Origin: an uncultured Bacteroidales bacterium | Lineage (GTDB): Bacteria > Bacteroidota > Bacteroidia > Bacteroidales > Paludibacteraceae | Direction of reading: 5' to 3' | NCBI GenBank assembly: GCA_903873355.1 | Contig: CAIQOG010000557.1 | Coordinates: 1-16,530, forward strand | Length of the DNA: 16,530 nucleotides | In this document: positions 9,913 to 16,530 of the stretch, piece after piece | Position numbering within the stretch: position 1 is the stretch's first letter | How the letters are laid out: each line of letters starts with the position of its first letter | Notes under the pieces: model-generated | What the model was told of the DNA's origin: nothing | Seen by the model: only the letters and a program-made list of their open reading frames with translations | The model's database searches: none | Made by a program: the position numbers and the translations under genes

Positions 9913-10986
9913 ATGCAAAATAACTATTGTATCATTATGGCCGGTGGCGTTGGTAGCCGTTTCTGGCCTTTCAGTCGTAACGACCGTCCCAAACAGTTTC
10001 TTGATTTTTTTGGAACCGGACGTTCACTGTTGCAAATGACATTTGACCGGGTACGTCATTTGGTGCCTGCAGAAAATATACTGATTGTTTCCAATGTGAT
10101 TTATAAGGAATTGATTTTGGAACAATTACCCGAGATAAATGCTAAACAGGTACTGCTCGAACCAAATCGTCGGAATACTGCACCATGTATTGCATATGCC
10201 GTTAACCGCATTAAAGCCATAACAGATAATGCCAATATTATCGTTGCTCCATCCGATCACCTCATTATGAAAGAAGCGGATTTTCTGGATACTATCCGCG
10301 CCGGTTTTGAGTTTATCGAAAATAACAATTGTCTCCTAACCTTAGGAATTAAACCGAGCCGTCCTGAAACCGGCTATGGTTATATTCAAATTTCTGAAGG
10401 AGATACAAATTTACGTCGTGTAAAAACATTTACTGAAAAACCGAATGCAGAACTGGCACAGGTTTTCTTTGAAACAGGCGAATTTTTCTGGAACTCAGGC
10501 ATATTTCTATGGAATTTACAGACTATTTCAGAAGCATTTGACAAACTGCTGCCGGATGTTGCAAATAGGTTTAATGCCGGAAAAGATTTTTTCAACACCG
10601 ACAAAGAACAAGAATTTATAGATCAAATGTATCCTTCATGCCCCAATATTTCGATAGATTATGGAATTATGGAAAAGGCGTCTGATGTATATGTTTTGTG
10701 TTCTGATTTTGGATGGACTGACCTTGGAACCTGGGGCTCATTATACGAAATGTCGCCAAAAGATGAGCATGAAAATGTGACACTGAAATGTAAAACAGCT
10801 TTCTATGAAAGTGAAAATAACATCGTGGTATTACCATCCGAGAAACTGGCAGTTATTCAGGATTTGAAAGGTTATATCGTAGCAGAGTCGGACAATGTTC
10901 TGCTTATTTGCAAGCTTGAAGACGAACAACGTATCCGACAATTTGTGAACGATATGAATGTGAAATTTGACGGAAAATTCAACTAA
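9913..10986 (+). CDS. manC: Mannose-1-phosphate guanylyltransferase
   Basis: This 357-residue enzyme makes GDP-mannose from mannose 1-phosphate and GTP, the activated donor for mannose, fucose and related surface glycans. The nucleotidyltransferase signature GGVGSRFWP (11-19) and the PKQF motif (26-29) are at the N-terminus. They are followed by EPNRRNTAP (83-91), the PSDH metal-site motif (113-116), GYGYIQ (154-159), FTEKP (173-177), NSGIF (194-198), SIDYGIMEK (247-255) and WTDLGTW (268-274). All are expected for the GMP family, and the length fits the short form without a fused phosphomannose isomerase domain. The protein is cytosolic. The start follows TTAGAGCA without a strong Shine-Dalgarno site. 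An alcohol dehydrogenase gene follows after 21 nt, so the two are probably co-transcribed. The name manC is used by family; other labels (manB, rfbM) exist for the same activity. Confidence 0.93.
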   Translation: MQNNYCIIMAGGVGSRFWPFSRNDRPKQFLDFFGTGRSLLQMTFDRVRHLVPAENILIVSNVIYKELILEQLPEINAKQVLLEPNRRNTAPCIAYAVNRIKAITDNANIIVAPSDHLIMKEADFLDTIRAGFEFIENNNCLLTLGIKPSRPETGYGYIQISEGDTNLRRVKTFTEKPNAELAQVFFETGEFFWNSGIFLWNLQTISEAFDKLLPDVANRFNAGKDFFNTDKEQEFIDQMYPSCPNISIDYGIMEKASDVYVLCSDFGWTDLGTWGSLYEMSPKDEHENVTLKCKTAFYESENNIVVLPSEKLAVIQDLKGYIVAESDNVLLICKLEDEQRIRQFVNDMNVKFDGKFN

Positions 10987-11007
10987 TTACTTCTATTTCA
11001 TAAGTAT

Positions 11008-12171
11008 ATGAACAACTTTAGTTTTTATAGTCCCACTTTTTTTGTTTTTGGTAAAGAGCGGGAAAACGAAGCGGGAAAATATGTAAAACGTTTTGGCGGA
11101 ACTCGTGTTTTAATCCATTTTGGAGGTGGATCTGTGATAAAAAGTGGACTCCTCGACAGAGTAAAAACATCATTATCAGCCGAAAACATCTTTTTTACTG
11201 AACTGGGTGGCGTTGTTCCTAATCCACGCAGCGGATTGGTTTATAAAGGAATAGAGATCTGCAAAACCGAAAAAATAGATTTTATACTTGCAGTTGGTGG
11301 TGGAAGTGCCATTGATTCAGCCAAAGCCATCGCACTCGGAGCGTTGTATGTTGGTGATTTCTGGGATTTTTATTGCGGAAAACGCATAGAAAGAGCATTG
11401 CCCGTTGCAACTATTCTGACTATTTCTGCAGCCGGTAGCGAGGGTTCCATGGGTTCAGTAATTACACATGAAAACGGCATGTTGAAACGTGCTGCTAATC
11501 ATGATGTAATGCGTCCGGTATTTTCCATTTTGAATCCTGAATTGACTGCTTCATTACCCGATTATCAGATTGCCTGCGGTATTACCGACATGATGGCTCA
11601 CGTAATGGAACGCTATTTTACTAATACTCAAAATGTAGAAATTACCGACAGACTCAGCGAAGCAATTCTGTTGACTGTGATAAATGAAGCTCCAAAGGCC
11701 CTGGCAACAAGAGATTATGATGCGCTGGCTAATATAATGTGGGCAGGAATGGTGGCACACAACGACACTTGCGGCGTTGGTCGCGACAGCGACTGGTCAA
11801 GTCACCAGATGGAACACGAACTATCCGGATTATATGATGTAGCTCACGGTGCAGGTCTGGCGGTTATGTTTCCGGCCTGGATGAAGTATGTAATGAATCA
11901 CGATGTGATGCGTTTTGCACAGTTTGCCGTGCGGGTTTGGGGCTGCGAAATGGATTTCCAGAATCCCGAAAAAACAGCTCTTCAGGGCATTGAACGTTAT
12001 GAACAGTTTGTATCGTCCATCGGCATGCCAATACGTTTCTCACAACTTGGTGCAAAACCTGAAGACATTCATACACTTGTAAAAACAATGGGCCTTGGTG
12101 AAAATACGCTCGGAAGTTTTGTGAAACTTACTGAGGAAGATGTGAGAAAGATTTATGAATTGGCTGTGTAA
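11008..12171 (+). CDS. Iron-containing alcohol dehydrogenase (butanol dehydrogenase/YqhD-like)
   Basis: At 387 residues this is a full-length group III (metal-dependent) alcohol dehydrogenase. The N-terminal dinucleotide-binding half has the GGGS motif at 39-42 and AVGGGSAIDSAK at 95-106. The C-terminal half has the four metal ligands in the expected spacing: D194 and H198 (TDMMAH), H266 (SSHQMEH) and H280 (DVAHG). This spacing is the same as in E. coli YqhD (D194, H198, H267, H281). The family reduces aldehydes to alcohols, usually with NADPH in the YqhD/BDH branch. The true substrate cannot be read from sequence; aldehyde detoxification and fermentation are both possible. Placement 21 nt after manC suggests shared transcription but gives no obvious metabolic link. 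No terminator is seen in the 70 nt that follow. Confidence 0.92.
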   Translation: MNNFSFYSPTFFVFGKERENEAGKYVKRFGGTRVLIHFGGGSVIKSGLLDRVKTSLSAENIFFTELGGVVPNPRSGLVYKGIEICKTEKIDFILAVGGGSAIDSAKAIALGALYVGDFWDFYCGKRIERALPVATILTISAAGSEGSMGSVITHENGMLKRAANHDVMRPVFSILNPELTASLPDYQIACGITDMMAHVMERYFTNTQNVEITDRLSEAILLTVINEAPKALATRDYDALANIMWAGMVAHNDTCGVGRDSDWSSHQMEHELSGLYDVAHGAGLAVMFPAWMKYVMNHDVMRFAQFAVRVWGCEMDFQNPEKTALQGIERYEQFVSSIGMPIRFSQLGAKPEDIHTLVKTMGLGENTLGSFVKLTEEDVRKIYELAV

Positions 12172-12241
12172 AATAATTTATCGAATTTTTTATTAGTTTT
12201 TTTGTCATATATGGTGTAAATTGTTATGTTATAGTTTAAAT

Positions 12242-13228
12242 ATGGAAATAACTCAAAACCAATTATTTGAATCTATAAAGAATATCGTTCTTCAGTCCAG
12301 GCAGCGGATTTACAGAATGGTAAATAGCAACTTAATCGATACTTACTGGCAGATAGGACAGTTGATAGTTGAAGATGAGCAAGGCGGAAATATCCGTGCT
12401 GACTATGGAAAAAATACATTAAATACGCTTGCACAACAACTTACAACTGAATTTGGAAAAGGTTTTGACGGAAGTAATCTTCGGAATATGCGTGCATTTT
12501 ACAGAGCATTTCCAATTTGTGACACATTGCGTCACGAATTGAGTTGGTCGCATTATCGATTATTAAGCAGATTGGATTCGGAAGAAAAACGGCAATATTA
12601 TTTAAATGAAAGTATTTTAAATAACTGGAATAGCAGAACGCTCCAACGCCAAATAAATTCACTGGCTTTTGAACGAATATTAACTCACTCAAATAATCAA
12701 ACTCCACAAATCACGGTTCAGAACATCATAAAAGATCCTTATATTTTTGAATTTTTAGGGTTGTCTACGGACATTAAAAATACCGAATATGAAATAGAAA
12801 CTGCAATTTTAGATCATATTCAACACTTCTTACTCGAGCTTGGTAAAGGATTTGCTTTTGTTGCCCGACAACAACATATTATAACTGAAACATCAGATTT
12901 TTTTATTGACCTGGTATTCTATAATTATCTATTGAAGTGTTTTGTTATAATTGATTTAAAAACAGGAATACTCACTCATCAGGATATTGGTCAATTGGAT
13001 ATGTATGTAAGGATGTACAATGACCTGAAACTTAGCGACGGTGATAATCCAAGTATTGGTATTTTACTTTGTGCTGATAAAGATGAAACTATTGTTAAAT
13101 ACTCTGTACTCTCAGATAAAAATAAAATGTTTGCAAGTAAATACTTACTTTACCTGCCAAAAGAAGAAGAACTGAAGCAACTAATTGATGAAGATAGAGT
13201 AAGATTTGATTTAAACAAAGAAGCCTAA
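12242..13228 (+). CDS. DUF1016/YhcG-family protein with PD-(D/E)XK nuclease fold
   Basis: The ATG at 12242 gives 328 residues; the frame runs back to a TTG at 12221, which I reject in favour of the ATG. The N-terminal DUF1016_N region (about 10-145) includes DTYWQIGQLIVEDEQGG, YGKNTLNTLAQQL, GSNLRNMRAFYRAFP and ELSWSHYRLL, all typical of YhcG-like proteins. The C-terminal nuclease fold has E199, D223 (FFIDLVFYN), D238-x-K240 (IIDLKTG) and Q251 (GQLDMY), followed by NPSIGILLCADK. The usual E of the E-x-K pair is D here, a conservative change. The family is widespread and often mobile, and some members sit near restriction or defence genes, but the function is not settled. Here it stands alone between metabolic genes, 12 nt ahead of aroA, and looks more AT-rich than its neighbours. 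It may drive or share transcription with aroA. Confidence 0.88.
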   Translation: MEITQNQLFESIKNIVLQSRQRIYRMVNSNLIDTYWQIGQLIVEDEQGGNIRADYGKNTLNTLAQQLTTEFGKGFDGSNLRNMRAFYRAFPICDTLRHELSWSHYRLLSRLDSEEKRQYYLNESILNNWNSRTLQRQINSLAFERILTHSNNQTPQITVQNIIKDPYIFEFLGLSTDIKNTEYEIETAILDHIQHFLLELGKGFAFVARQQHIITETSDFFIDLVFYNYLLKCFVIIDLKTGILTHQDIGQLDMYVRMYNDLKLSDGDNPSIGILLCADKDETIVKYSVLSDKNKMFASKYLLYLPKEEELKQLIDEDRVRFDLNKEA

Positions 13229-13240
13229 ACCGAAATCTCT

Positions 13241-14458
13241 ATGACCACTAAACCCCTCTATATCTCGGCCTCTAATCTCAACCTGGAAATTAATCTTCCT
13301 GCATCCAAAAGCATCAGCAACCGTGCATTGATTCTTAATGCGTTGGCTTACAGTCCGTATGATATTGAAAACCTGTCTGATTGCGATGATACACGGGTGA
13401 CAGTAAAAGCGCTGGATTCAAATAACACGACTTTTGACATTGGTGCAGCTGGGACTGCTATGCGCTTTCTGACGGCTTTTCTGGCAAAAACAGTGGGCGA
13501 ATGGGTAATCACCGGCAGTGAGCGAATGAAAAACCGTCCGATAAAACTGTTGGTTGATGCGTTGACAAGCCTTGGAGCACGAATTGAATATTTGGAGAAA
13601 GAAGGTTTTCCTCCATTACGAATTTTCGGAAGTGCGATGATGGGTGGCGAAATAAGTCTGAATGGCGGTGTGAGCAGTCAGTATATTTCAGCACTTATGA
13701 TGATTGCCCCTTACATGCAAAATGGTTTGAAAATCAGTCTGGAAGGTAACGTTATTTCCGTGCCGTATATCCGCATGACTATGAGCATGATGAAGGAATA
13801 CGGTGTGGAAGTTGCTTTTGAAAACAACACGATTGATATTAAACCGCAGACTTACAAACCCATTCAATACAAAGTGGAATCGGATTGGTCGGCAGCTTCG
13901 TACTGGTACGAGATACTTTCTATTGCCGGGAAAGGCCGGATTTTTCTAAACGGATTGAATGAAAATAGTTCGCAGGGGGACAGCAAAGTGGCAGAATTGT
14001 TTGAGCAACTGGGCGTAAAGACCGACTATAAACAGGAAGGTGTTTTACTGACTTCAACCGATAATTACACGGATAAATTTGAATACGATTTTATAGACCA
14101 ACCGGATTTGGCGCAGACTTTTGCAGTGACCTGCTGCTTGAAAAATGTACCGTTTCATTTTAAAGGTGTTCAGAGCCTGAAGATTAAAGAAACCAACCGC
14201 ATTGCAGCGCTGATTAATGAACTTGCGAAGTTGGGATTTGTGCTTTTTGAACCTGCTGAAGGTGAATTAGCCTGGAGTGGTGAACGCTGTGAGTATGAAA
14301 AGGAAATCAGTATTGCCACCTACGAAGACCACCGTATGGCTATGGCTTTTGCTCCTGCAGCACTCATTGTACCCATTAATATTGAAGAGCCTCAGGTTGT
14401 AAGTAAATCTTATCCTGACTTCTGGAAAGACTTTGATAAATTAACCCCTAACCCCTGA
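13241..14458 (+). CDS. aroA: 3-phosphoshikimate 1-carboxyvinyltransferase (EPSP synthase)
   Basis: AroA joins phosphoenolpyruvate to shikimate 3-phosphate, the sixth step of the shikimate pathway. The 405-residue protein has two inside-out alpha/beta domains. Recognisable sites are PASKSISNRAL (20-30; K23, S24, R28), GAAGTAMR (68-75), R99 in ERMKNRP, SSQ (145-147), the catalytic aspartate in QPDLAQTF (D289), KIKETNR (K316, E317, R320), YEDHRMAM (361-368) and K389 in SKSYPDF. Compared with E. coli (NAGTAMRPL), the PEP loop reads AAGTAMRFL, with Phe for Pro101; I believe this is usual for Bacteroidota but could not check. The last five residues, LTPNP, and the TGA stop lie in a REP-like repeat rather than in conserved protein sequence. 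The stop is followed by a UUCG-loop terminator. The gene starts 12 nt after the DUF1016 gene. Confidence 0.95.
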   Translation: MTTKPLYISASNLNLEINLPASKSISNRALILNALAYSPYDIENLSDCDDTRVTVKALDSNNTTFDIGAAGTAMRFLTAFLAKTVGEWVITGSERMKNRPIKLLVDALTSLGARIEYLEKEGFPPLRIFGSAMMGGEISLNGGVSSQYISALMMIAPYMQNGLKISLEGNVISVPYIRMTMSMMKEYGVEVAFENNTIDIKPQTYKPIQYKVESDWSAASYWYEILSIAGKGRIFLNGLNENSSQGDSKVAELFEQLGVKTDYKQEGVLLTSTDNYTDKFEYDFIDQPDLAQTFAVTCCLKNVPFHFKGVQSLKIKETNRIAALINELAKLGFVLFEPAEGELAWSGERCEYEKEISIATYEDHRMAMAFAPAALIVPINIEEPQVVSKSYPDFWKDFDKLTPNP

Positions 14459-14467
14459 AGCGGGACT
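14443..14467 (+). repeat. REP-like CCCCTAA repeat, copy 2 (aroA 3' end)
   Basis: AACCCCTAACCCCTGAAGCG and the bases after it match the repeat core seen at 4374-4405 and 14524-14549, with a few differences (TGAAGCGGG for TAAAGGGG). The copy overlaps the last codons and the stop of aroA. Its first 14 bases (14443-14456) form a perfect inverted repeat with 14535-14548. Confidence 0.7.
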
Positions 14468-14486
14468 AAGTTCGTTTAGTCTTTTT
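14464..14486 (+). terminator. Intrinsic terminator of aroA
   Basis: GACTAAG (14464-14470) pairs with TTTAGTC (14475-14481, one G-U pair) around a TTCG tetraloop, followed by TTTTT (14482-14486) and GTTT. The stem is short but has a stabilising tetraloop and a proper T-run. It stands 5 nt after the aroA stop. Confidence 0.8.
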
Positions 14487-14523
14487 GTTTAATTCTATAA
14501 ATTTATATAATTCATCAAATCCA

Positions 14524-14549
14524 AATTCCCCTTTAGGGGTTAGGGGTTG
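14524..14549 (-). repeat. REP-like CCCCTAA repeat, copy 3 (inverted, 3' end of the ykgJ-like gene)
   Basis: On the minus strand this reads CAACCCCTAACCCCTAAAGG followed by GGAATTT, the cleanest copy of the family. It contains the small palindrome CCCCT-TT-AGGGG. It supplies the last codons and the TAA stop of the minus-strand gene. Its 14-bp arm is the perfect inverse of 14443-14456 across a 78-nt interval. Confidence 0.75.
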
Positions 14550-15033
14550 TTTTTGTCAGTTCTTGCAACACTTCATATACAATCGGACAAGTGTAAGCAT
14601 TCTTAACTGACAGATTATAAATCTGATAGAATCGTTTGCGGTCGGTATGTGGATATTCCCGGCAGGCTTTGGGGCGATTTTCATAAATGCTGCAATAATT
14701 ATCACTACCCAGAAACGGACATGGCATAGACAGAAAAACCATATCACCATCCTCATCTATTCTTAAAAACTTCGAAATAACTTCTGCAGCCTTAATACGA
14801 AGAGATTTAGCCATTCGCTCCACATCTTTGTCTGTAATTCGGGGACCAAGACTCCTGCAGCAATTGGCACAACTCAGGCAATCTGTTTTATTGGAAGATT
14901 TATCGTGCAAAGCATGAATTTGTGTATCCATACCTTCCAGTTTCTTCCTGTTTTTCGCAAAAAAACGTTTCCATTCAGGCTCTGCTTTTGCAGCCAAAAC
15001 AGGCAATAATTTATAGTCAGTTTGTTTATTCAC
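14533..15033 (-). CDS. YkgJ-family CxxCxxCC cysteine-cluster protein
   Basis: This 166-residue protein has the defining CxxCxxCC motif (C52, C55, C58, C59: CLSCANCC). Further cysteines lie in MPCPFLGSDNYCSIYENRPK (C105, C114), ACREYPH (C124) and AYTCP (C149). The family (UPF0153, PF03692) is thought to bind zinc or an iron-sulfur cluster; its biochemical role is not established. About 50 N-terminal residues rich in lysine come before the motif and are less conserved. No signal peptide or membrane segment is seen. The start is GTG at 15033; no in-frame ATG lies close upstream. A well-spaced promoter lies 29-60 nt upstream on the same strand. The C-terminus TPNP and the stop come from a repeat, as in the convergent aroA. 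It diverges from spt. Confidence 0.88.
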   Translation of the reverse strand: MNKQTDYKLLPVLAAKAEPEWKRFFAKNRKKLEGMDTQIHALHDKSSNKTDCLSCANCCRSLGPRITDKDVERMAKSLRIKAAEVISKFLRIDEDGDMVFLSMPCPFLGSDNYCSIYENRPKACREYPHTDRKRFYQIYNLSVKNAYTCPIVYEVLQELTKTTPNP

Positions 15034-15061
15034 AGTAAAATAGGTTATTAGTTTCGGGGCA

Positions 15062-15093
15062 CAAATGTATTCATTTCTCTTTTATGATACAAA
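15062..15093 (-). promoter_or_regulatory. Bacteroidota-type promoter of the ykgJ-like gene
   Basis: Read on the minus strand, TTTG (complement of 15090-15093) is followed after 20 nt by TACATTTG (complement of 15062-15069), an exact TAnnTTTG. The distance to the GTG start at 15033 leaves a leader of roughly 20 nt. It faces away from the spt promoter, with which it shares this short region. Confidence 0.75.
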
Positions 15094-15101
15094 AAAAATG
15101 C

Positions 15102-15130
15102 TTGTTTTAGTGATTTTTTTTGTATCTTTG
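15102..15130 (+). promoter_or_regulatory. Bacteroidota-type promoter of spt
   Basis: TTG at 15102-15104 and, after 18 nt, TATCTTTG at 15123-15130 give an exact -7 match (TAnnTTTG) followed by CAG. This is the clearest promoter in the window. The start site should fall around 15135, leaving a leader of about 25-30 nt before the ATG at 15163. Confidence 0.85.
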
Positions 15131-15162
15131 CAGCCGTTTTATTCACAAACACACTAAAATCT

Positions 15163-16350
15163 ATGAGTCTATTAAGTGATGTGTTGGGAAAGTTTGATAC
15201 ACCCCAGCAAGTAAAAGCAATGGGTGTTTATCCATACTTTCGACCAATCGAATCTGACCAGGACACTGTCGTAAAAATCAACGGAAAACCGGTATTAATG
15301 TTCGGTTCAAACAGCTACCTGGGACTTACAAATCACCCTCGTCTGAAAGAAGCTTCAATAAAAGCTATTGAAAAATACGGAACCGGTTGTGCAGGTTCTC
15401 GTTTTCTAAACGGAACTCTCGATATTCATATCGAATTGGAAGAACGCTTAGCTAAGTTGGTACACAAAGAAGCTGCATTGGTTTATGCCACAGGATTTTC
15501 GGTTAATGCCGGAGTTGTGTCATGCGTTACCGGTCGTGAAGATTATTTGATTTTTGACGAATTTGACCACGCATCAATTATAGAAGGTAAACGATTGGCA
15601 TTCTCTAAACAACTGAAATATCGTCACAACGATATGGAAGCTTTGGAAAATATTCTGAAAAAATGCGAACCTGATAAAGTAAAACTTATCGTGGTAGATG
15701 GCGTTTTCAGCATGGAAGGTGACGTTGTAAAACTACCTGAAATTGTTGAACTTGCAAAAAAATATAATGCTTCAATCTATGTAGATGAAGCTCATTCACT
15801 GGGTGTTTTCGGCAAAACAGGTGCAGGTGTTTGCGAACATTTCGGAGTATCGCAGGATGTTGACCTGATTATGGGTACTTTCAGTAAATCGCTGGGCACT
15901 ATCGGAGGCTTTATTGCAGCCGATGAGAATATCATCAACTACCTGAAACACAATTCACGTACATTGATTTTCAGTGCTTCTATAACTCCTGCTTCTACAG
16001 GTTGTGTGTTGGCAGCATTGGATGTAATGGCAGAAGAGCCCTGGAGAAAAGATCAGTTGTGGGCAAATACAAACCGTGCAAAAGAAGGTTTCCTTAAAGC
16101 CGGTTTTGAAATTGGTCATACACAAACTCCAATTATTCCGCTTTATGTGCGTGATAATATGAAAACTTTCCAGATTACAAAAATGTTGATGGACGACGGT
16201 GTATTTATCAATCCTGTTGTTTCACCTGCAGTACGTTCGGAAGATTCACTGATTCGCTACTCTTTGATGGCAACTCATACTTTCGATCAGATTGATGAAT
16301 CTATAGAAAAAATTACCCGCGATGCAAAAGCTTTGGGTATTATTAAATAA
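15163..16350 (+). CDS. spt: Serine palmitoyltransferase (alpha-oxoamine synthase family, PLP enzyme)
   Basis: This 395-residue PLP enzyme condenses serine with a long-chain acyl-CoA, the first step of sphingolipid synthesis, a hallmark of Bacteroidota membranes. Conserved sites fall at the spacing known from Sphingomonas SPT: H136 (FDHASI, stacks on the cofactor), D208 and H211 (YVDEAHSLG) and the Schiff-base lysine K242 (GTFSKSLG). Other family motifs are GVYPYFRPIE (21-30), GSNSYLGLT, GTGCAGSRFLNGTLDIH, VDGVFSMEGD and the C-terminal RYSLMATHT (R365). The sequence resembles Bacteroides SPT as I remember it, more than 2-amino-3-ketobutyrate CoA ligase (Kbl) or BioF, which share the fold; the N-terminal GVYPYFR region is the main reason. 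No neighbour belongs to the sphingolipid pathway. It has its own promoter at 15102-15130 and a terminator at 16388-16431, so it is probably monocistronic. Confidence 0.87.
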   Translation: MSLLSDVLGKFDTPQQVKAMGVYPYFRPIESDQDTVVKINGKPVLMFGSNSYLGLTNHPRLKEASIKAIEKYGTGCAGSRFLNGTLDIHIELEERLAKLVHKEAALVYATGFSVNAGVVSCVTGREDYLIFDEFDHASIIEGKRLAFSKQLKYRHNDMEALENILKKCEPDKVKLIVVDGVFSMEGDVVKLPEIVELAKKYNASIYVDEAHSLGVFGKTGAGVCEHFGVSQDVDLIMGTFSKSLGTIGGFIAADENIINYLKHNSRTLIFSASITPASTGCVLAALDVMAEEPWRKDQLWANTNRAKEGFLKAGFEIGHTQTPIIPLYVRDNMKTFQITKMLMDDGVFINPVVSPAVRSEDSLIRYSLMATHTFDQIDESIEKITRDAKALGIIK

Positions 16351-16387
16351 TTAGTTCACAAAGAATTACATTGATATAATTTAAATG

Positions 16388-16530
<143 letters not shown>

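Noticed and set aside
12201..12232. Promoter for the DUF1016 gene (TTTG, 20 nt, TATGTTAT)
   Set aside because: The second element matches TAnnTTTG only at TA and TT, and it lies so close to the ATG that almost no leader would remain.
12221..12241. Upstream TTG start for the DUF1016 gene
   Set aside because: It adds only seven residues with no family resemblance, and an ATG follows at 12242.
14528..14549. Telomere-like or G-quadruplex sequence (TTTAGGGGTTAGGGG)
   Set aside because: Only two G-tracts are present, and the sequence is explained by the inverted copy of the intergenic repeat.

Overview
The window comes from a Bacteroidota chromosome, most likely order Bacteroidales. Three things point there: the RpoB, RpoC and serine palmitoyltransferase sequences match that lineage as I know it; starts are preceded by A-rich stretches, not Shine-Dalgarno sites; and there are several promoters of the Bacteroidota type (-33 TTTG or TTG, then -7 TAnnTTTG). 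The DNA is visibly AT-rich. I cannot name a genus from sequence alone; Paludibacter or a relative would fit.

Layout. Positions 1-8774 are the conserved ribosomal protein / RNA polymerase cluster on the + strand: the last codons of rplJ, then rplL, rpoB and rpoC. A double hairpin lies between rplL and rpoB, at the place where an attenuator is classically found. A REP-like repeat and a 7-mer tandem repeat lie between rpoB and rpoC. A strong intrinsic terminator closes rpoC at 8801-8834.

Positions 8887-9744 encode a LacI-type sugar-sensor domain with no DNA-binding domain. A short intergenic region follows, with a promoter and a palindrome overlapping it. Then come a GDP-mannose-forming enzyme (manC) and an iron-dependent alcohol dehydrogenase, 21 nt apart and probably co-transcribed. 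Next are a DUF1016/YhcG-type PD-(D/E)XK nuclease-fold protein and, 12 nt after it, aroA of the shikimate pathway. aroA converges with a minus-strand YkgJ-type cysteine-cluster gene; the ends of both coding regions are built from inverted copies of the same CCCCTAA-rich repeat. The YkgJ gene and spt (serine palmitoyltransferase, first step of sphingolipid synthesis) diverge from a shared region with back-to-back promoters. The window ends in the first 26 codons of an ABC-F ATPase.

The window is mostly housekeeping: transcription and translation, nucleotide-sugar supply for surface glycans, aromatic amino acids and sphingolipids. I see no phage, insertion sequence, CRISPR array, tRNA or rRNA, and no stretch over 300 bases without a gene. 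I did not find a clear undescribed system. The items most worth a second look are the orphan LacI-like sensor, the repeat family that supplies stop codons to two convergent genes, and the nuclease-fold gene placed directly ahead of aroA.
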